Origin: an uncultured Eubacterium sp. | Lineage (GTDB): Bacteria > Bacillota > Clostridia > Oscillospirales > Acutalibacteraceae | DNA: 64,000 bases | Direction: 5' to 3' | Assembly (NCBI GenBank): GCA_910584985.1 | Contig: CAJUDJ010000009.1 | Coordinates: forward strand, 1-64,000 | In this document: piece by piece, positions 35,362-43,299 of the stretch | Layout: every line of letters begins with the position of its first letter | Numbering within the stretch: the first letter of the stretch is position 1 | The notes under the pieces: model-generated | Databases searched by the model: none | Told to the model about the DNA's origin: nothing | The model's input: only the letters and a program-made list of their open reading frames with translations | Made by a program: the position numbers and the translations under genes

Positions 35362-36372
35362 TTAAAATTCGTCATCCCATGCATCATCTGCTTCAAAATC
35401 AGCATGCATCATTTCCTGAATGGCTTCTGCAATTCCGTTGGCATCAATTTTCGCCATTGCAAGCAAATCTTCCTGCAAACCGATTGTTGAAAAAGCATTC
35501 TGATGGCCAAGCATTTTAAATGCACATGCCTTGCCCGATTTTGCAACAACCTCTGCAACGGCAGAGCCAAGGCCGCCCATTACCTCGTGATCTTCGGCTG
35601 TGATGATACGGCGTGTATCCATAATGGCGCTCATAATTGCCTCCTCATCAACAGGCTTTATCGTGTGCATATTGATAACTCTTACCTTAAGCCCAGCATC
35701 CGCCTCTGCAATTCTGGCTGCCTGCATGGCTTCAAACACGCAGGAACCGCAGGCAATCACTGTAATATCCGTGCCGTCATTCATAAGAGTTGATTTGTTC
35801 CATTCAAATTTGCAATCGTTCACGTCCTTGTAGATTACCTGATCAAAGCCGCGGTTAATGCGGATATAAACCGGTCCGTCAATATCATAGGCAGCCTTAA
35901 CTGCATGATAGGTTTCAGCACCATCACAGGGGCATATAACCGTCATATTCGGCAGGCTTCTCATGCACGCCATATCAATCAGTGCATGATGGGTTGAACC
36001 TGCCTGACCAAAGGAGGTGCCGGCATGTGTGGCAATAATTTTAACCGGAACATTCTGATAGCAGATGTCCGTGTGAATCTGATCCAGCGAACGGGCTGCC
36101 GTAAAAATAGCAAAGGTGGAGGCAAACGGAACAAGACCGTTTTTTGCCATACCTGCGGCAACGCCGAACAGATTCTGCTCTGCAATGCCCACATTAAAAA
36201 AACGATCGGGGAACTGTTCGCCGAACATACCTATTTTTGTTGATTTTGCAAGGTCGGCCGTAAGTGCAACAACATCCTTATGCTCTTCACCGAGCTCGCA
36301 AAGTGCAATACCATAGCATTCAGCAGTTGAAAGCTTTGTTGTATCTGTCATCGTATAAGTCATTCCGCCCAT
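35362..36372 (-). CDS. Transketolase, C-terminal subunit
   Basis: A 336-residue protein made of the pyrimidine-binding and C-terminal transketolase domains. It shows ALTADLAKSTKIG, the catalytic Glu in FNVGIAEQNLFGVAAGMA, THAGTSFGQAGSTHHALIDMA, and a final domain with VINMHTIKPVDEEAI and AEDHEVMGGLGSAVAEV. With the N-terminal subunit it should form a thiamine-diphosphate enzyme that moves two-carbon ketol groups. AGGAGG lies 8 nt before ATG 36372, and the preceding gene stops 4 bp upstream. The target sugar cannot be read from sequence. Confidence 0.9.
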   Translation of the reverse strand: MGGMTYTMTDTTKLSTAECYGIALCELGEEHKDVVALTADLAKSTKIGMFGEQFPDRFFNVGIAEQNLFGVAAGMAKNGLVPFASTFAIFTAARSLDQIHTDICYQNVPVKIIATHAGTSFGQAGSTHHALIDMACMRSLPNMTVICPCDGAETYHAVKAAYDIDGPVYIRINRGFDQVIYKDVNDCKFEWNKSTLMNDGTDITVIACGSCVFEAMQAARIAEADAGLKVRVINMHTIKPVDEEAIMSAIMDTRRIITAEDHEVMGGLGSAVAEVVAKSGKACAFKMLGHQNAFSTIGLQEDLLAMAKIDANGIAEAIQEMMHADFEADDAWDDEF

Positions 36373-36375
36373 ATC

Positions 36376-37269
36376 TTATGCCTCCTGTTCTGCACGCTCG
36401 CAGCGTGCCTTATAATACTTGTCGAGCGAAGCCGTTGCTTTTTCAACCATGGCTTCATCAAGAGAGCCATAATGCCAGAGATAATTATCCTCCATAAAGT
36501 CTATTCCTGCACCCTTGAAGGTATCCATAACAATTGCCGTTGGTTTGTCGCCGCCGTTCTGATGATTTTTAATAGCAGCTTCAATGGCATTGTTCAGTTC
36601 TTTCATATTATGACCGTCCACACGAATTACATTGAAGCCGAATGCCTCAAATTTCTTATCAACAGGCTCAACCTTCATTTCATCGTCAACCCTGCCGTCA
36701 ATCATGCATTTATTCACATCGGCAAGCACAACAACATTTGAAAGCTTAAACTGCGCTGCGCTCATGGCAGCCTCCCAGTTTGAGCCTTCGTTCAGCTCAC
36801 CATCCCCTGTAATAACATAATTCATATAGTCAAGCCCTTTGACTCTTCCTGCAAGCGCAAAGCCGACTGCAAGGGAAATTCCGTGGCCGAGTGAACCCGT
36901 GGAGCAGTCAACACCTCTTACCTTATTGCAGTCAAGATGCATACCGATTTTTGCACCTGTAAGATTAAAAATATGTAATTCCTCTTCGGGCATAAAGCCG
37001 TAATCCACAATTACAGGCGCATAGCCCACAGCAGCGTGCCCTTTTGAGAGAACAAAACGGTCTCTGTCCTCCAGATCGGGATTATTAACATCAAGCTTCA
37101 TAAAACGGTGATAAAGAATCGTCATAGCATCCATGGCACTCATCGCACCGCCGATGTGGCCCGAACCGCCCCATACTGCCGTTTTAACGGTAAGACGCCT
37201 TAATTCATCCGCCTTTTTTTCAAGGCGCAGCCATTCCTCTTTATCAAATGGTTTGTAATTTGCCGGCAT
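36376..37269 (-). CDS. Transketolase, N-terminal subunit
   Basis: A 297-residue thiamine-diphosphate-binding domain of a split transketolase. It has SGHIGGAMSAMDAMTILY, DRFVLSKGHAAVGYAPVI, GSLGHGISLAVGFAL, and the cofactor motif GDGELNEGSNWEAA to VVLADVNK at about 155-185. It ends with a KATASLDKYYKA helix. It lies between the aminotransferase and the C-terminal subunit. Split transketolases are common in Clostridia, both in the pentose pathway and in special pathways. Confidence 0.92.
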   Translation of the reverse strand: MPANYKPFDKEEWLRLEKKADELRRLTVKTAVWGGSGHIGGAMSAMDAMTILYHRFMKLDVNNPDLEDRDRFVLSKGHAAVGYAPVIVDYGFMPEEELHIFNLTGAKIGMHLDCNKVRGVDCSTGSLGHGISLAVGFALAGRVKGLDYMNYVITGDGELNEGSNWEAAMSAAQFKLSNVVVLADVNKCMIDGRVDDEMKVEPVDKKFEAFGFNVIRVDGHNMKELNNAIEAAIKNHQNGGDKPTAIVMDTFKGAGIDFMEDNYLWHYGSLDEAMVEKATASLDKYYKARCERAEQEA

Positions 37270-37287
37270 AAATTTTCCTCCTTAAAA

Positions 37288-38568
37288 TTATTTAATCGGT
37301 GATAAATCAAGCTCAGGATGATTTGCCTGAACCACGCCGAAAGCATCTTCGGCAATATCAATGGCAAGCTTAACATCCTCGTCTGTTATGGCCGCATTGA
37401 TAAAATGATTATGATGCGAAGCAAGGAACAACCCCCTTGAAACGCATTCTGCAATCCATTCCTGATGCAGCATTAAGCTGTCATCATTTGCAATTCTTAA
37501 ATAGAACAGTGCAGGCTCGCCCGAAACAACAAGATTAAAGCCATGCTCCTTTCCTGCTGCAACAAAGCCCTCCGTAAGCTGAAGGCCAACCTTTCTGAAA
37601 CGGTTCGGAACATCCAGCTTTTTCATTTTGGGTATACATGCAAGGCAGGCGGCAAACGGTTCAGCACTCATCCAGTAAGAGCCTGTATAGGTAACGGAGG
37701 AAGCTGTTGCCTTCATATGCTCACCGCCGCACACGGCAGACATATTATAGCCGTTTGCAAGCGCTTTGCAGAAGCAGATTAAATCTGCCTTGATTCCGTA
37801 ATAATGGTCCGACCCTGCAATATCGAGGCGGAAGCCGCAGCGAACATCATCAAAAATCAGCACAATCCCACGTTCATCACAGAATTTGCGAACCTCCTGC
37901 CAGTACTCCTTTGTGGCACATTCATTATCCTTGAAATTGCCGTGATCATAAGGCTGTGCAATCAGCCCTGCCACATCACCGCCGCATTCATCATATGCCT
38001 GTTTCAGCGCATTAATATCAAACCATGGCACAACAATATTGTGCATAACATCCTCTGGAAGAATACCTGGATAGTCTATTTTCTGTGCCCACTGGAAATC
38101 GCCATGATAATAGCCTTTCAAAAACATCATTTTTTTCTTGCCTGTATGCGCTCTTGCACACATAACGGAAAAGGTTGTGGCATCTGAACCGTTCTTCATA
38201 AAGAATGCCCAGTCTGCACAGGCAACCGTATCCTTCAAAAGCTCTGCACATTCCACCATTTTGTAAGACGGAGAGGTTGTGCAGTTTCCTATTTTCAGTT
38301 GCTCCATAGCAGCGGCATCCACATCATCATCGCAGTAACCGAGCACATTCGGCCCGTAAGCGCACATTAAATCAAGATACTTGTTGCCGTCCACATCCCA
38401 AAAATAGGTGCCTTTTGCTTTCTGGCTCATCAGCGGCCACTTTGTAATCGGAAGGAATAAACCCTCGCTCGGCCCTAAATGACCGTATACACCTGACGGA
38501 ATGGCATCAAGCGCTCTGTTGAACCATTCACGGCTTTTTTCGTGTTTATATTCAGGAAATTTACTCAT
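37288..38568 (-). CDS. Class-III PLP aminotransferase, glutamate-1-semialdehyde aminomutase-like
   Basis: A 426-residue PLP enzyme of the class-III fold, closest in pattern to glutamate-1-semialdehyde aminomutase and related amino-sugar or amino-polyol transaminases. It has AIPSGVYGHLGPSEGLFLP at the start, FFMKNGSDATTFSVMCARAHTG, VLIFDDVRCGFRLD (pyridine-N Asp), and CFCKALANGYNMSAVCGG with the probable PLP Lys. The ATG at 38568 has GGAGG 8 nt upstream; the apparent TTG start at 38583 lies inside that site. No heme-pathway genes are nearby, so tetrapyrrole synthesis is unlikely. Confidence 0.85.
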   Translation of the reverse strand: MSKFPEYKHEKSREWFNRALDAIPSGVYGHLGPSEGLFLPITKWPLMSQKAKGTYFWDVDGNKYLDLMCAYGPNVLGYCDDDVDAAAMEQLKIGNCTTSPSYKMVECAELLKDTVACADWAFFMKNGSDATTFSVMCARAHTGKKKMMFLKGYYHGDFQWAQKIDYPGILPEDVMHNIVVPWFDINALKQAYDECGGDVAGLIAQPYDHGNFKDNECATKEYWQEVRKFCDERGIVLIFDDVRCGFRLDIAGSDHYYGIKADLICFCKALANGYNMSAVCGGEHMKATASSVTYTGSYWMSAEPFAACLACIPKMKKLDVPNRFRKVGLQLTEGFVAAGKEHGFNLVVSGEPALFYLRIANDDSLMLHQEWIAECVSRGLFLASHHNHFINAAITDEDVKLAIDIAEDAFGVVQANHPELDLSPIK

Positions 38569-38585
38569 ATATCTATCCTCCAAAA

Positions 38586-39332
38586 TTAACCGAGATAAGC
38601 GGCAACTCTGTCCAATATACGGTTCAAATTATCCACCATGGAAATCATACCCGCCATATAAATATTGCCTCTGCAAAGCTCCGCAATTGTTGAAACTGTG
38701 CCGTTAAACAAGCCGTTTGCCAAATCAATATCTGAAAATTCCATAACGGCCCTTGGGTTTTCAGGCTTTGCTTTCACGGTTTTGAACTTGTGGTTTTTAA
38801 CCTCGATCCCTGCATAGCAGGTGTTCTTTATTCCCATGGAAACCGTGCCGTCCACAGTGGAAGCAGCCGTAAACATGGATATGGAATCGGAATTGGCAAG
38901 CGCAGAAATTGCACCTGCAATTGTATAAAATGTAAGAATTGTGGATTCCTCAAAAAATTCCCTGTTTCTTAAATCCGCTTCGCTCGCTCTTAAAAGCTTT
39001 GTCAGTCTGTCCGTAAGCTTTGTAAACGGACCTAACAGAAACGATAACACCTGCGGAATATTTTTAACAGGCATACCGGGCTTGGAGCTGTCAATCAGCG
39101 CATTGAATTTTTCAGGCGACGCAAAATTCATTTTGCATGTGCAGCTGTCTGCGCCCTCCGTCATCCTGCAGCCTGATTTTGTAAAATGGAATGTGCAGCA
39201 AGGACCGCCGGAAACATCAAAACAAAGTGAAACAGGCTTTTTCAGTGCATAAATAACCTCTTTGGCTTCTTCATCTATTTCACAAAGGTTTTCAAGCGTT
39301 GCAAGCACACCGTACATATTTACATATGCCAT
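38586..39332 (-). CDS. SCP2-like sterol-carrier domain protein B
   Basis: A 248-residue soluble protein and first gene of the five-gene unit. Like its relative at 34528-35325 it seems to hold two SCP2-like halves. The first has LCFDVSGGPCCTFHF, a Cys-rich strand (residues about 50-62, SCTCKMNF) and PEKFNALIDSSKPGMP. The second has PRAVMEFSDIDLANGLFNGTVSTIAELCRGNIYMAG. The start is uncertain: ATG 39332, TTG 39350 and GTG 39359 are in frame, and the last two sit in the predicted leader stem. Function unknown. Confidence 0.6.
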   Translation of the reverse strand: MAYVNMYGVLATLENLCEIDEEAKEVIYALKKPVSLCFDVSGGPCCTFHFTKSGCRMTEGADSCTCKMNFASPEKFNALIDSSKPGMPVKNIPQVLSFLLGPFTKLTDRLTKLLRASEADLRNREFFEESTILTFYTIAGAISALANSDSISMFTAASTVDGTVSMGIKNTCYAGIEVKNHKFKTVKAKPENPRAVMEFSDIDLANGLFNGTVSTIAELCRGNIYMAGMISMVDNLNRILDRVAAYLG

Positions 39333-39352
39333 TGCTTTTGCTTCTTTCAAAA

Positions 39353-39437
39353 TAATCACCGAACCTTTCAGGCTACATGAATTTATTAGAAATTATCAAC
39401 GCCTTATTGTAGCCTGATAAGGTGTTAATGGTGATTA
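39353..39437 (-). promoter_or_regulatory. Predicted structured leader stem over the ribosome site
   Basis: Three stacked helices can form in the mRNA: TAATCACC/GGTGATTA (39430-39437 with 39353-39360), ACCTT/AAGGT (39419-39423 with 39363-39367), and CAGGCTACA/TGTAGCCTG (39408-39416 with 39369-39377). Together they give 22 pairs, with small internal loops and an apical loop of 30 nt. The 3' strand holds the AAGG and GGTGA sequences next to the start codons. This looks like a cis-acting switch. It matches no riboswitch class I know. Confidence 0.6.
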
Positions 39438-39443
39438 CAATCC

Positions 39444-39475
39444 TCTCAAAATTATGCCGCAGGCAAATTTTGAGA
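39444..39475 (-). promoter_or_regulatory. Strong inverted repeat in the operon leader
   Basis: Arms TCTCAAAATT-A-TGCC (39444-39458) and GGCA-AATTTTGAGA (39462-39475) with a GCA loop: 14 pairs and one bulged base. No T-run follows on the minus strand, so it does not look like a plain terminator. It may be an upstream domain of the leader RNA or a protein-binding site. A smaller CGTGT/ACACG stem lies just above it. Confidence 0.6.
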
Positions 39476-39558
39476 ACAATATAATCAAATCCGTGTGATT
39501 TTTACACGAATTTCTCCTTGTGCATTGTGCAGTTTATAATTAATTTATATTTAACTAA

Positions 39559-39587
39559 ATTATAGCATAGTAAGCTTTTTATCGCAA
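39559..39587 (-). promoter_or_regulatory. Promoter of the SCP2/transketolase operon
   Basis: TTGCGA (39582-39587), a 17-nt spacer and TATAAT (39559-39564). The start should fall near 39552, giving a leader of about 200 nt before the first gene. Confidence 0.72.
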
Positions 39588-39599
39588 TCAATAATGGCA

Positions 39600-39916
39600 A
39601 CAAAAAATAAAATTGTTTTTGGTTATAATAGACAAATTGAAAACAAATGTATAAAAGTATGCTTAAAACGGAAATATTTAAACAATTCGTGGGGTTTATA
39701 AAGGCACAATTTATTCTCCGTTGTCTTTGCAAAATATCGTAAAGGTGATTTGCTTTACATATTGTAATGCTATTTTTGGGGAATATCCAAAATACTTTAT
39801 CGGCAGTTTCTTTGCCGCCTTTGTTGCAACAGTCAGTTCCCTTGATGTCCGCTTCTCCGCCTCTCTCTTCAGGATAGTATCTACCAAGGAGAAGTCTTTC
39901 GTAAGAACAAACAGTA
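39600..39916. other. Intergenic block of unclear content
   Basis: Between the promoter at 39587 and the trpS terminator there is a less AT-rich stretch (about 39780-39910) in which two minus-strand frames are open (a 75-residue one at 39711-39938). Neither has a credible start, since both begin in the terminator. I see no reliable gene. It could be a dispersed repeat or a gene remnant. Confidence 0.35.
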
Positions 39917-39949
39917 AAAAAGCCGTATGGCAAACCATACAGCCTTTTT
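39917..39949 (-). terminator. Terminator of trpS
   Basis: The stem AGGCTGTATGG / CCATACGGCTTTTTT, with one G-U type pair, lies 12 bp below the trpS stop on the minus strand. Confidence 0.85.
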
Positions 39950-39961
39950 CAATATTTATAA

Positions 39962-40969
39962 CTAAATCAAAAACCCGATTTTTTTCATTGCCTTATTCAG
40001 CGTTCTGCCGGCAATGCGTGCGGCAAATTCGGCGCCGTTTTTCTGGCATTCTGCAAGATAAGCCTTATCTGCCATAAGCTGTCTGAACTTATCCTGAACC
40101 GGCTTTAATTCCTCGACAACGGCTTCGCCGACTGCTGTTTTGAAATCGCCGTAGCCTTTTCCTGAAAAATCAGCCTCGATTTTTTCAAAGCTGTCGCCCG
40201 TAACGGCAGAATAAATCGTCATCAGATTATTGATTCCGTCCTTCCCCTCTGCATAGCGGACACTCATTTCACTGTCCGTAACAGCGGATTTGAATTTCTT
40301 CATAATTACATTCGGCTCATCCGTAAGATAAACCGTGCCCTTCGGGTTCGGATCGGACTTGCTCATTTTCCTTGTGGGGTCAGCAAGGCTCATAACCCTT
40401 GCGCCGTTTTTCTGAATAACAGGTTCAGGCACGGTGAACACATTGCCGTAAACCCCGTTGAAGCGGTTCGCAATATCACGGCAGATTTCAACATGCTGCT
40501 TCTGATCTGCCCCCACGGGCACAACATCTGCCTGATAAAGCAGAATATCGGCTGCCATAAGGCACGGATAAGTGAACAGCCCTGCATTTACATTATCGCT
40601 GTGCTGGGCGGATTTATCCTTAAACTGTGTCATTCTGCTGAGCTCACCGAACTGTGTGTAACAGTTTAAAAGCCAAGCAAGCTGGGAATGTGCCGCAACA
40701 TGCGACTGCACAAACAATATTCCTTTTTCGGGGTCAAGCCCTACTGCCATCAGCATGGTATAAAGCTCCATCGTCTGCTGCCTGAGCTTCTTAGGATCCT
40801 GCCTTACGGTTATGGAATGCAGATCGGCAACACCGTAAATCGTATCATATTCCTGCTGAAAAGCGGGCCAGCCCTTCATTGCGCCAAGATAGTTTCCAAG
40901 TGTGGGAACAGAGGTTGGCTGAATCAGGGACAAACTTCTTTTTTTTCTTTCAATTTTATTCTCTTCCAT
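39962..40969 (-). CDS. trpS: Tryptophanyl-tRNA synthetase
   Basis: A 335-residue class-I synthetase that charges tRNA-Trp. The HIGH-type motif is TLGNYLGAMKGW near residue 23, with DLHSITV, the amino-acid pocket MAADILLYQADVVPVGADQKQHVEI, and the KMSKS motif in TRKMSKSDPN near 210. It is last in the glyA-glycerophosphotransferase-aminotransferase run, 12 bp after the previous stop. No T-box leader is seen. Confidence 0.97.
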   Translation of the reverse strand: MEENKIERKKRSLSLIQPTSVPTLGNYLGAMKGWPAFQQEYDTIYGVADLHSITVRQDPKKLRQQTMELYTMLMAVGLDPEKGILFVQSHVAAHSQLAWLLNCYTQFGELSRMTQFKDKSAQHSDNVNAGLFTYPCLMAADILLYQADVVPVGADQKQHVEICRDIANRFNGVYGNVFTVPEPVIQKNGARVMSLADPTRKMSKSDPNPKGTVYLTDEPNVIMKKFKSAVTDSEMSVRYAEGKDGINNLMTIYSAVTGDSFEKIEADFSGKGYGDFKTAVGEAVVEELKPVQDKFRQLMADKAYLAECQKNGAEFAARIAGRTLNKAMKKIGFLI

Positions 40970-40981
40970 TTCAATTCACCT

Positions 40982-42169
40982 TTATCTGTATTCTTCTGCA
41001 ATCTCGCCCATAATTTTAACACCTTTTATAATATCCGCATCAGACGGTGTGGAAAAATTAAGACGGATATAGCTGCACGGTGCGGTATCATCAACCATAA
41101 ATGCCGTGCCGGGTACCACTGCAACATTGCGTTTAAGCAGTTTATTTACATATTCAAGCATATCAACATTTTCGGGCAGTTTTGCCCAAATAAACAATCC
41201 GCCCTGCGGCTTTACATAACTTATAAAACCGCCGCAGTATTCATCAAGGCAGCTGCACATCAGATTCAGCTTTCTTCTGTAAATTTTTTTAATCTCTTCA
41301 ATATGCGCATCCACATCATATTCATCAAACCATCTTGAAACAATCATCTGATTGAGCACACCAGAATGCACATCGGAAACCTGCTTGCCAATGGTAAACG
41401 CACCTGCCAGCTGCTTCGGCACAACGGCATAGGCAACTCTTATGCCCGGAGCAAGAATTTTGGAAAACGATCCTGCATAAAGCACAATGCCGTCTGTATC
41501 CATGCTTTTCACAGACGGTACATCCGCACCCTCAACCCTTAACTTTCCGTAAGGGTTATCTTCAAGAATATAAATTTGATTTTCCCGTGCAAGCTGATAC
41601 ATTCTTTTTCGTTTTTCAAGGCTTAAAGTTGTTCCGCCGGGATTTTGAAAATTCGGAATCGTATAAATAAATTTTGCTTCAGGATGATTTCTGATAATCA
41701 CCTCAAGCGCATCCATATTCATACCGTCCGCATCAATCGGCACACCGACAAGGTTTAATCCGTGTGAACGGAAGGCATTCAGCGAACCGATAAAAGAAGG
41801 ATTTTCGCAGATAATCGTATCTCCCTCAGATGTTAGAATTCTTGTTGCAATATCCATAACCTGCGTTCCGCCCGAGGTGATGATAACCGTATCCTTATCA
41901 CCGCCGATGTTTTCCTGCTTCAAAAGCCAATCGGCAACCTGTTTTCTGAGCGGTGCATATCCTTCGGAAACGCCGTAAACAAGTGCCGAAACGGGGTTTT
42001 CACTTAATATTTTATTTGAAAGAATTTTAACCGCTTCGCACGGAAAGGCCTCAACAGCCGGCGAACCGCCCGCAAAGGCAATCATGCCGGGCTGATTCGT
42101 CTGCTTCAGGATTTCCCTTACGGCTGACGGTTTTAAATTTGCAAATTTTTCTGATAATCCGTAACTCAT
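40982..42169 (-). CDS. PLP-dependent aminotransferase, class I/II (2-aminoadipate type)
   Basis: A 395-residue fold-type I aminotransferase. It has GMIAFAGGSPAVEAFP at the start, VIITSGGTQVMDIATRIL, a YTIPNFQNPGGTTLSLEKR substrate loop, LEDNPYGKLR, and the PLP Lys in YAGSFSKILAPGIRVAY. The pattern fits the MocR-like or alpha-aminoadipate aminotransferase branch without the DNA-binding domain. The substrate is probably a general amino acid. It ends 12 bp before trpS and starts 2 bp after the wall-polymer gene. Confidence 0.9.
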   Translation of the reverse strand: MSYGLSEKFANLKPSAVREILKQTNQPGMIAFAGGSPAVEAFPCEAVKILSNKILSENPVSALVYGVSEGYAPLRKQVADWLLKQENIGGDKDTVIITSGGTQVMDIATRILTSEGDTIICENPSFIGSLNAFRSHGLNLVGVPIDADGMNMDALEVIIRNHPEAKFIYTIPNFQNPGGTTLSLEKRKRMYQLARENQIYILEDNPYGKLRVEGADVPSVKSMDTDGIVLYAGSFSKILAPGIRVAYAVVPKQLAGAFTIGKQVSDVHSGVLNQMIVSRWFDEYDVDAHIEEIKKIYRRKLNLMCSCLDEYCGGFISYVKPQGGLFIWAKLPENVDMLEYVNKLLKRNVAVVPGTAFMVDDTAPCSYIRLNFSTPSDADIIKGVKIMGEIAEEYR

Positions 42170-42171
42170 GT

Positions 42172-43299
42172 TTATGCTTTCTTACCTAATATCTCTTCAA
42201 CAAAACGCCTGCTTGAACCGCCATCACAGCATGAAACAAAGCGTTTCTTAAATCTTTCAAGTTTATCTGTATGATTTTCTGCATTTTTTACAGCCTCTGC
42301 AAGCTGTTCCTGCTTTTCAACCACCTGCCCGCAGGAATAGGCATCATAATCAAAATAAAATCCTCTTTCTCCGTTATACTCCGTCAAATCGGGTGCATAC
42401 AGAACAGACGGATTGTTTAATATTGCATTTTCAAAAATAACTGAGGAATAATCCGTTACAAGCACATCTGTTATAAACAGAATATCGTTTATCTCCCGTT
42501 CATCGCCGAAATCAAATACTCTGTCTGCAACGTTTTCGGGAATATCGGGAATATTTTTTATAAAAGGGTGATATTTTATAATAACCGCCCACTCCCTGCC
42601 AAGCGCATCCGCCAGCTTTTCAACATTCATAAATGCAGACGGATAGTGAGCATCGTTTACATTATTTCCCCTAAAAGTGGGCGCAAACAGGCATATTTTT
42701 TTTCCTTTCAGCTTCGGCTGCTTTTCATAAAGGCGTTTCACGATTTTTTTCCTGTAGGCTTCATCAAAAAGCAAATCCGTGCGCGGAACACCAACGGGTT
42801 TTATCCTGCTTTCGTCAATGCTGAACGCCTCGGCATAAATTTTGGCTATTTCAGGCGAGGAAACAATTGCTTCCGTGTAATTCTTATGCGTTAAGGAATT
42901 TTTTTCGGCTGATTTTCTGCTGTAACCGAATTTTTTAAATGCGCCCATCGCATGCCAAACCTGAACAAGATGCTGGTTTTCACGAAGCTTAAGCACATAA
43001 ACAAGCGGTTCAAAATCATCCACGAGAATAAATCTGCTTGTTGCCATTTCATATGCCACAGTTGCTTCATCCGGCATATCCACACTTGTAAAGGTGTTTA
43101 CTTTACAATCAATTTCATTTTCTTCAATATATTTTTTTATTGCCGCAAGGTTGCCGCCAAGCTTTCCCCTTGCCGTAGTAAACATCAAAATTTTATTTTC
43201 TTCAAGCGGATGCTTTTTTGCTTTATTAAAAAGCATTATAAACTTTGCAAACCTTGCTTTTTGAAGAAAAGGATAAAAAGGAGATAACAATTTATTCAT
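42172..43299 (-). CDS. CDP-glycerol glycerophosphotransferase family protein (1)
   Basis: A 375-residue protein of the CDP-glycerol:poly(glycerophosphate) transferase family (TagB/TagF type), which adds polyol-phosphate units to wall polymers at the inner membrane face. It has VQVWHAMGAFKKFGYS, TFRGNNVNDAHYP, IIKYHPFIKN, and VTDYSSVIFENAILNNPSVLY. The start at 43299 has AAGGAG 7 nt upstream, and the gene overlaps its paralogue by 8 bp. Substrate and polymer are unknown. Confidence 0.9.
   Translation of the reverse strand: MNKLLSPFYPFLQKARFAKFIMLFNKAKKHPLEENKILMFTTARGKLGGNLAAIKKYIEENEIDCKVNTFTSVDMPDEATVAYEMATSRFILVDDFEPLVYVLKLRENQHLVQVWHAMGAFKKFGYSRKSAEKNSLTHKNYTEAIVSSPEIAKIYAEAFSIDESRIKPVGVPRTDLLFDEAYRKKIVKRLYEKQPKLKGKKICLFAPTFRGNNVNDAHYPSAFMNVEKLADALGREWAVIIKYHPFIKNIPDIPENVADRVFDFGDEREINDILFITDVLVTDYSSVIFENAILNNPSVLYAPDLTEYNGERGFYFDYDAYSCGQVVEKQEQLAEAVKNAENHTDKLERFKKRFVSCCDGGSSRRFVEEILGKKA

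Noticed and set aside
37288..38568. hemL (glutamate-1-semialdehyde aminomutase for heme)
   Set aside because: The family is similar, but no other tetrapyrrole genes are present and the operon partners are transketolase subunits and SCP2-like proteins.
39502..39933. 143-residue minus-strand ORF
   Set aside because: It starts inside the trpS terminator, runs through AT-rich non-coding DNA and the operon promoter, and shows no family pattern.
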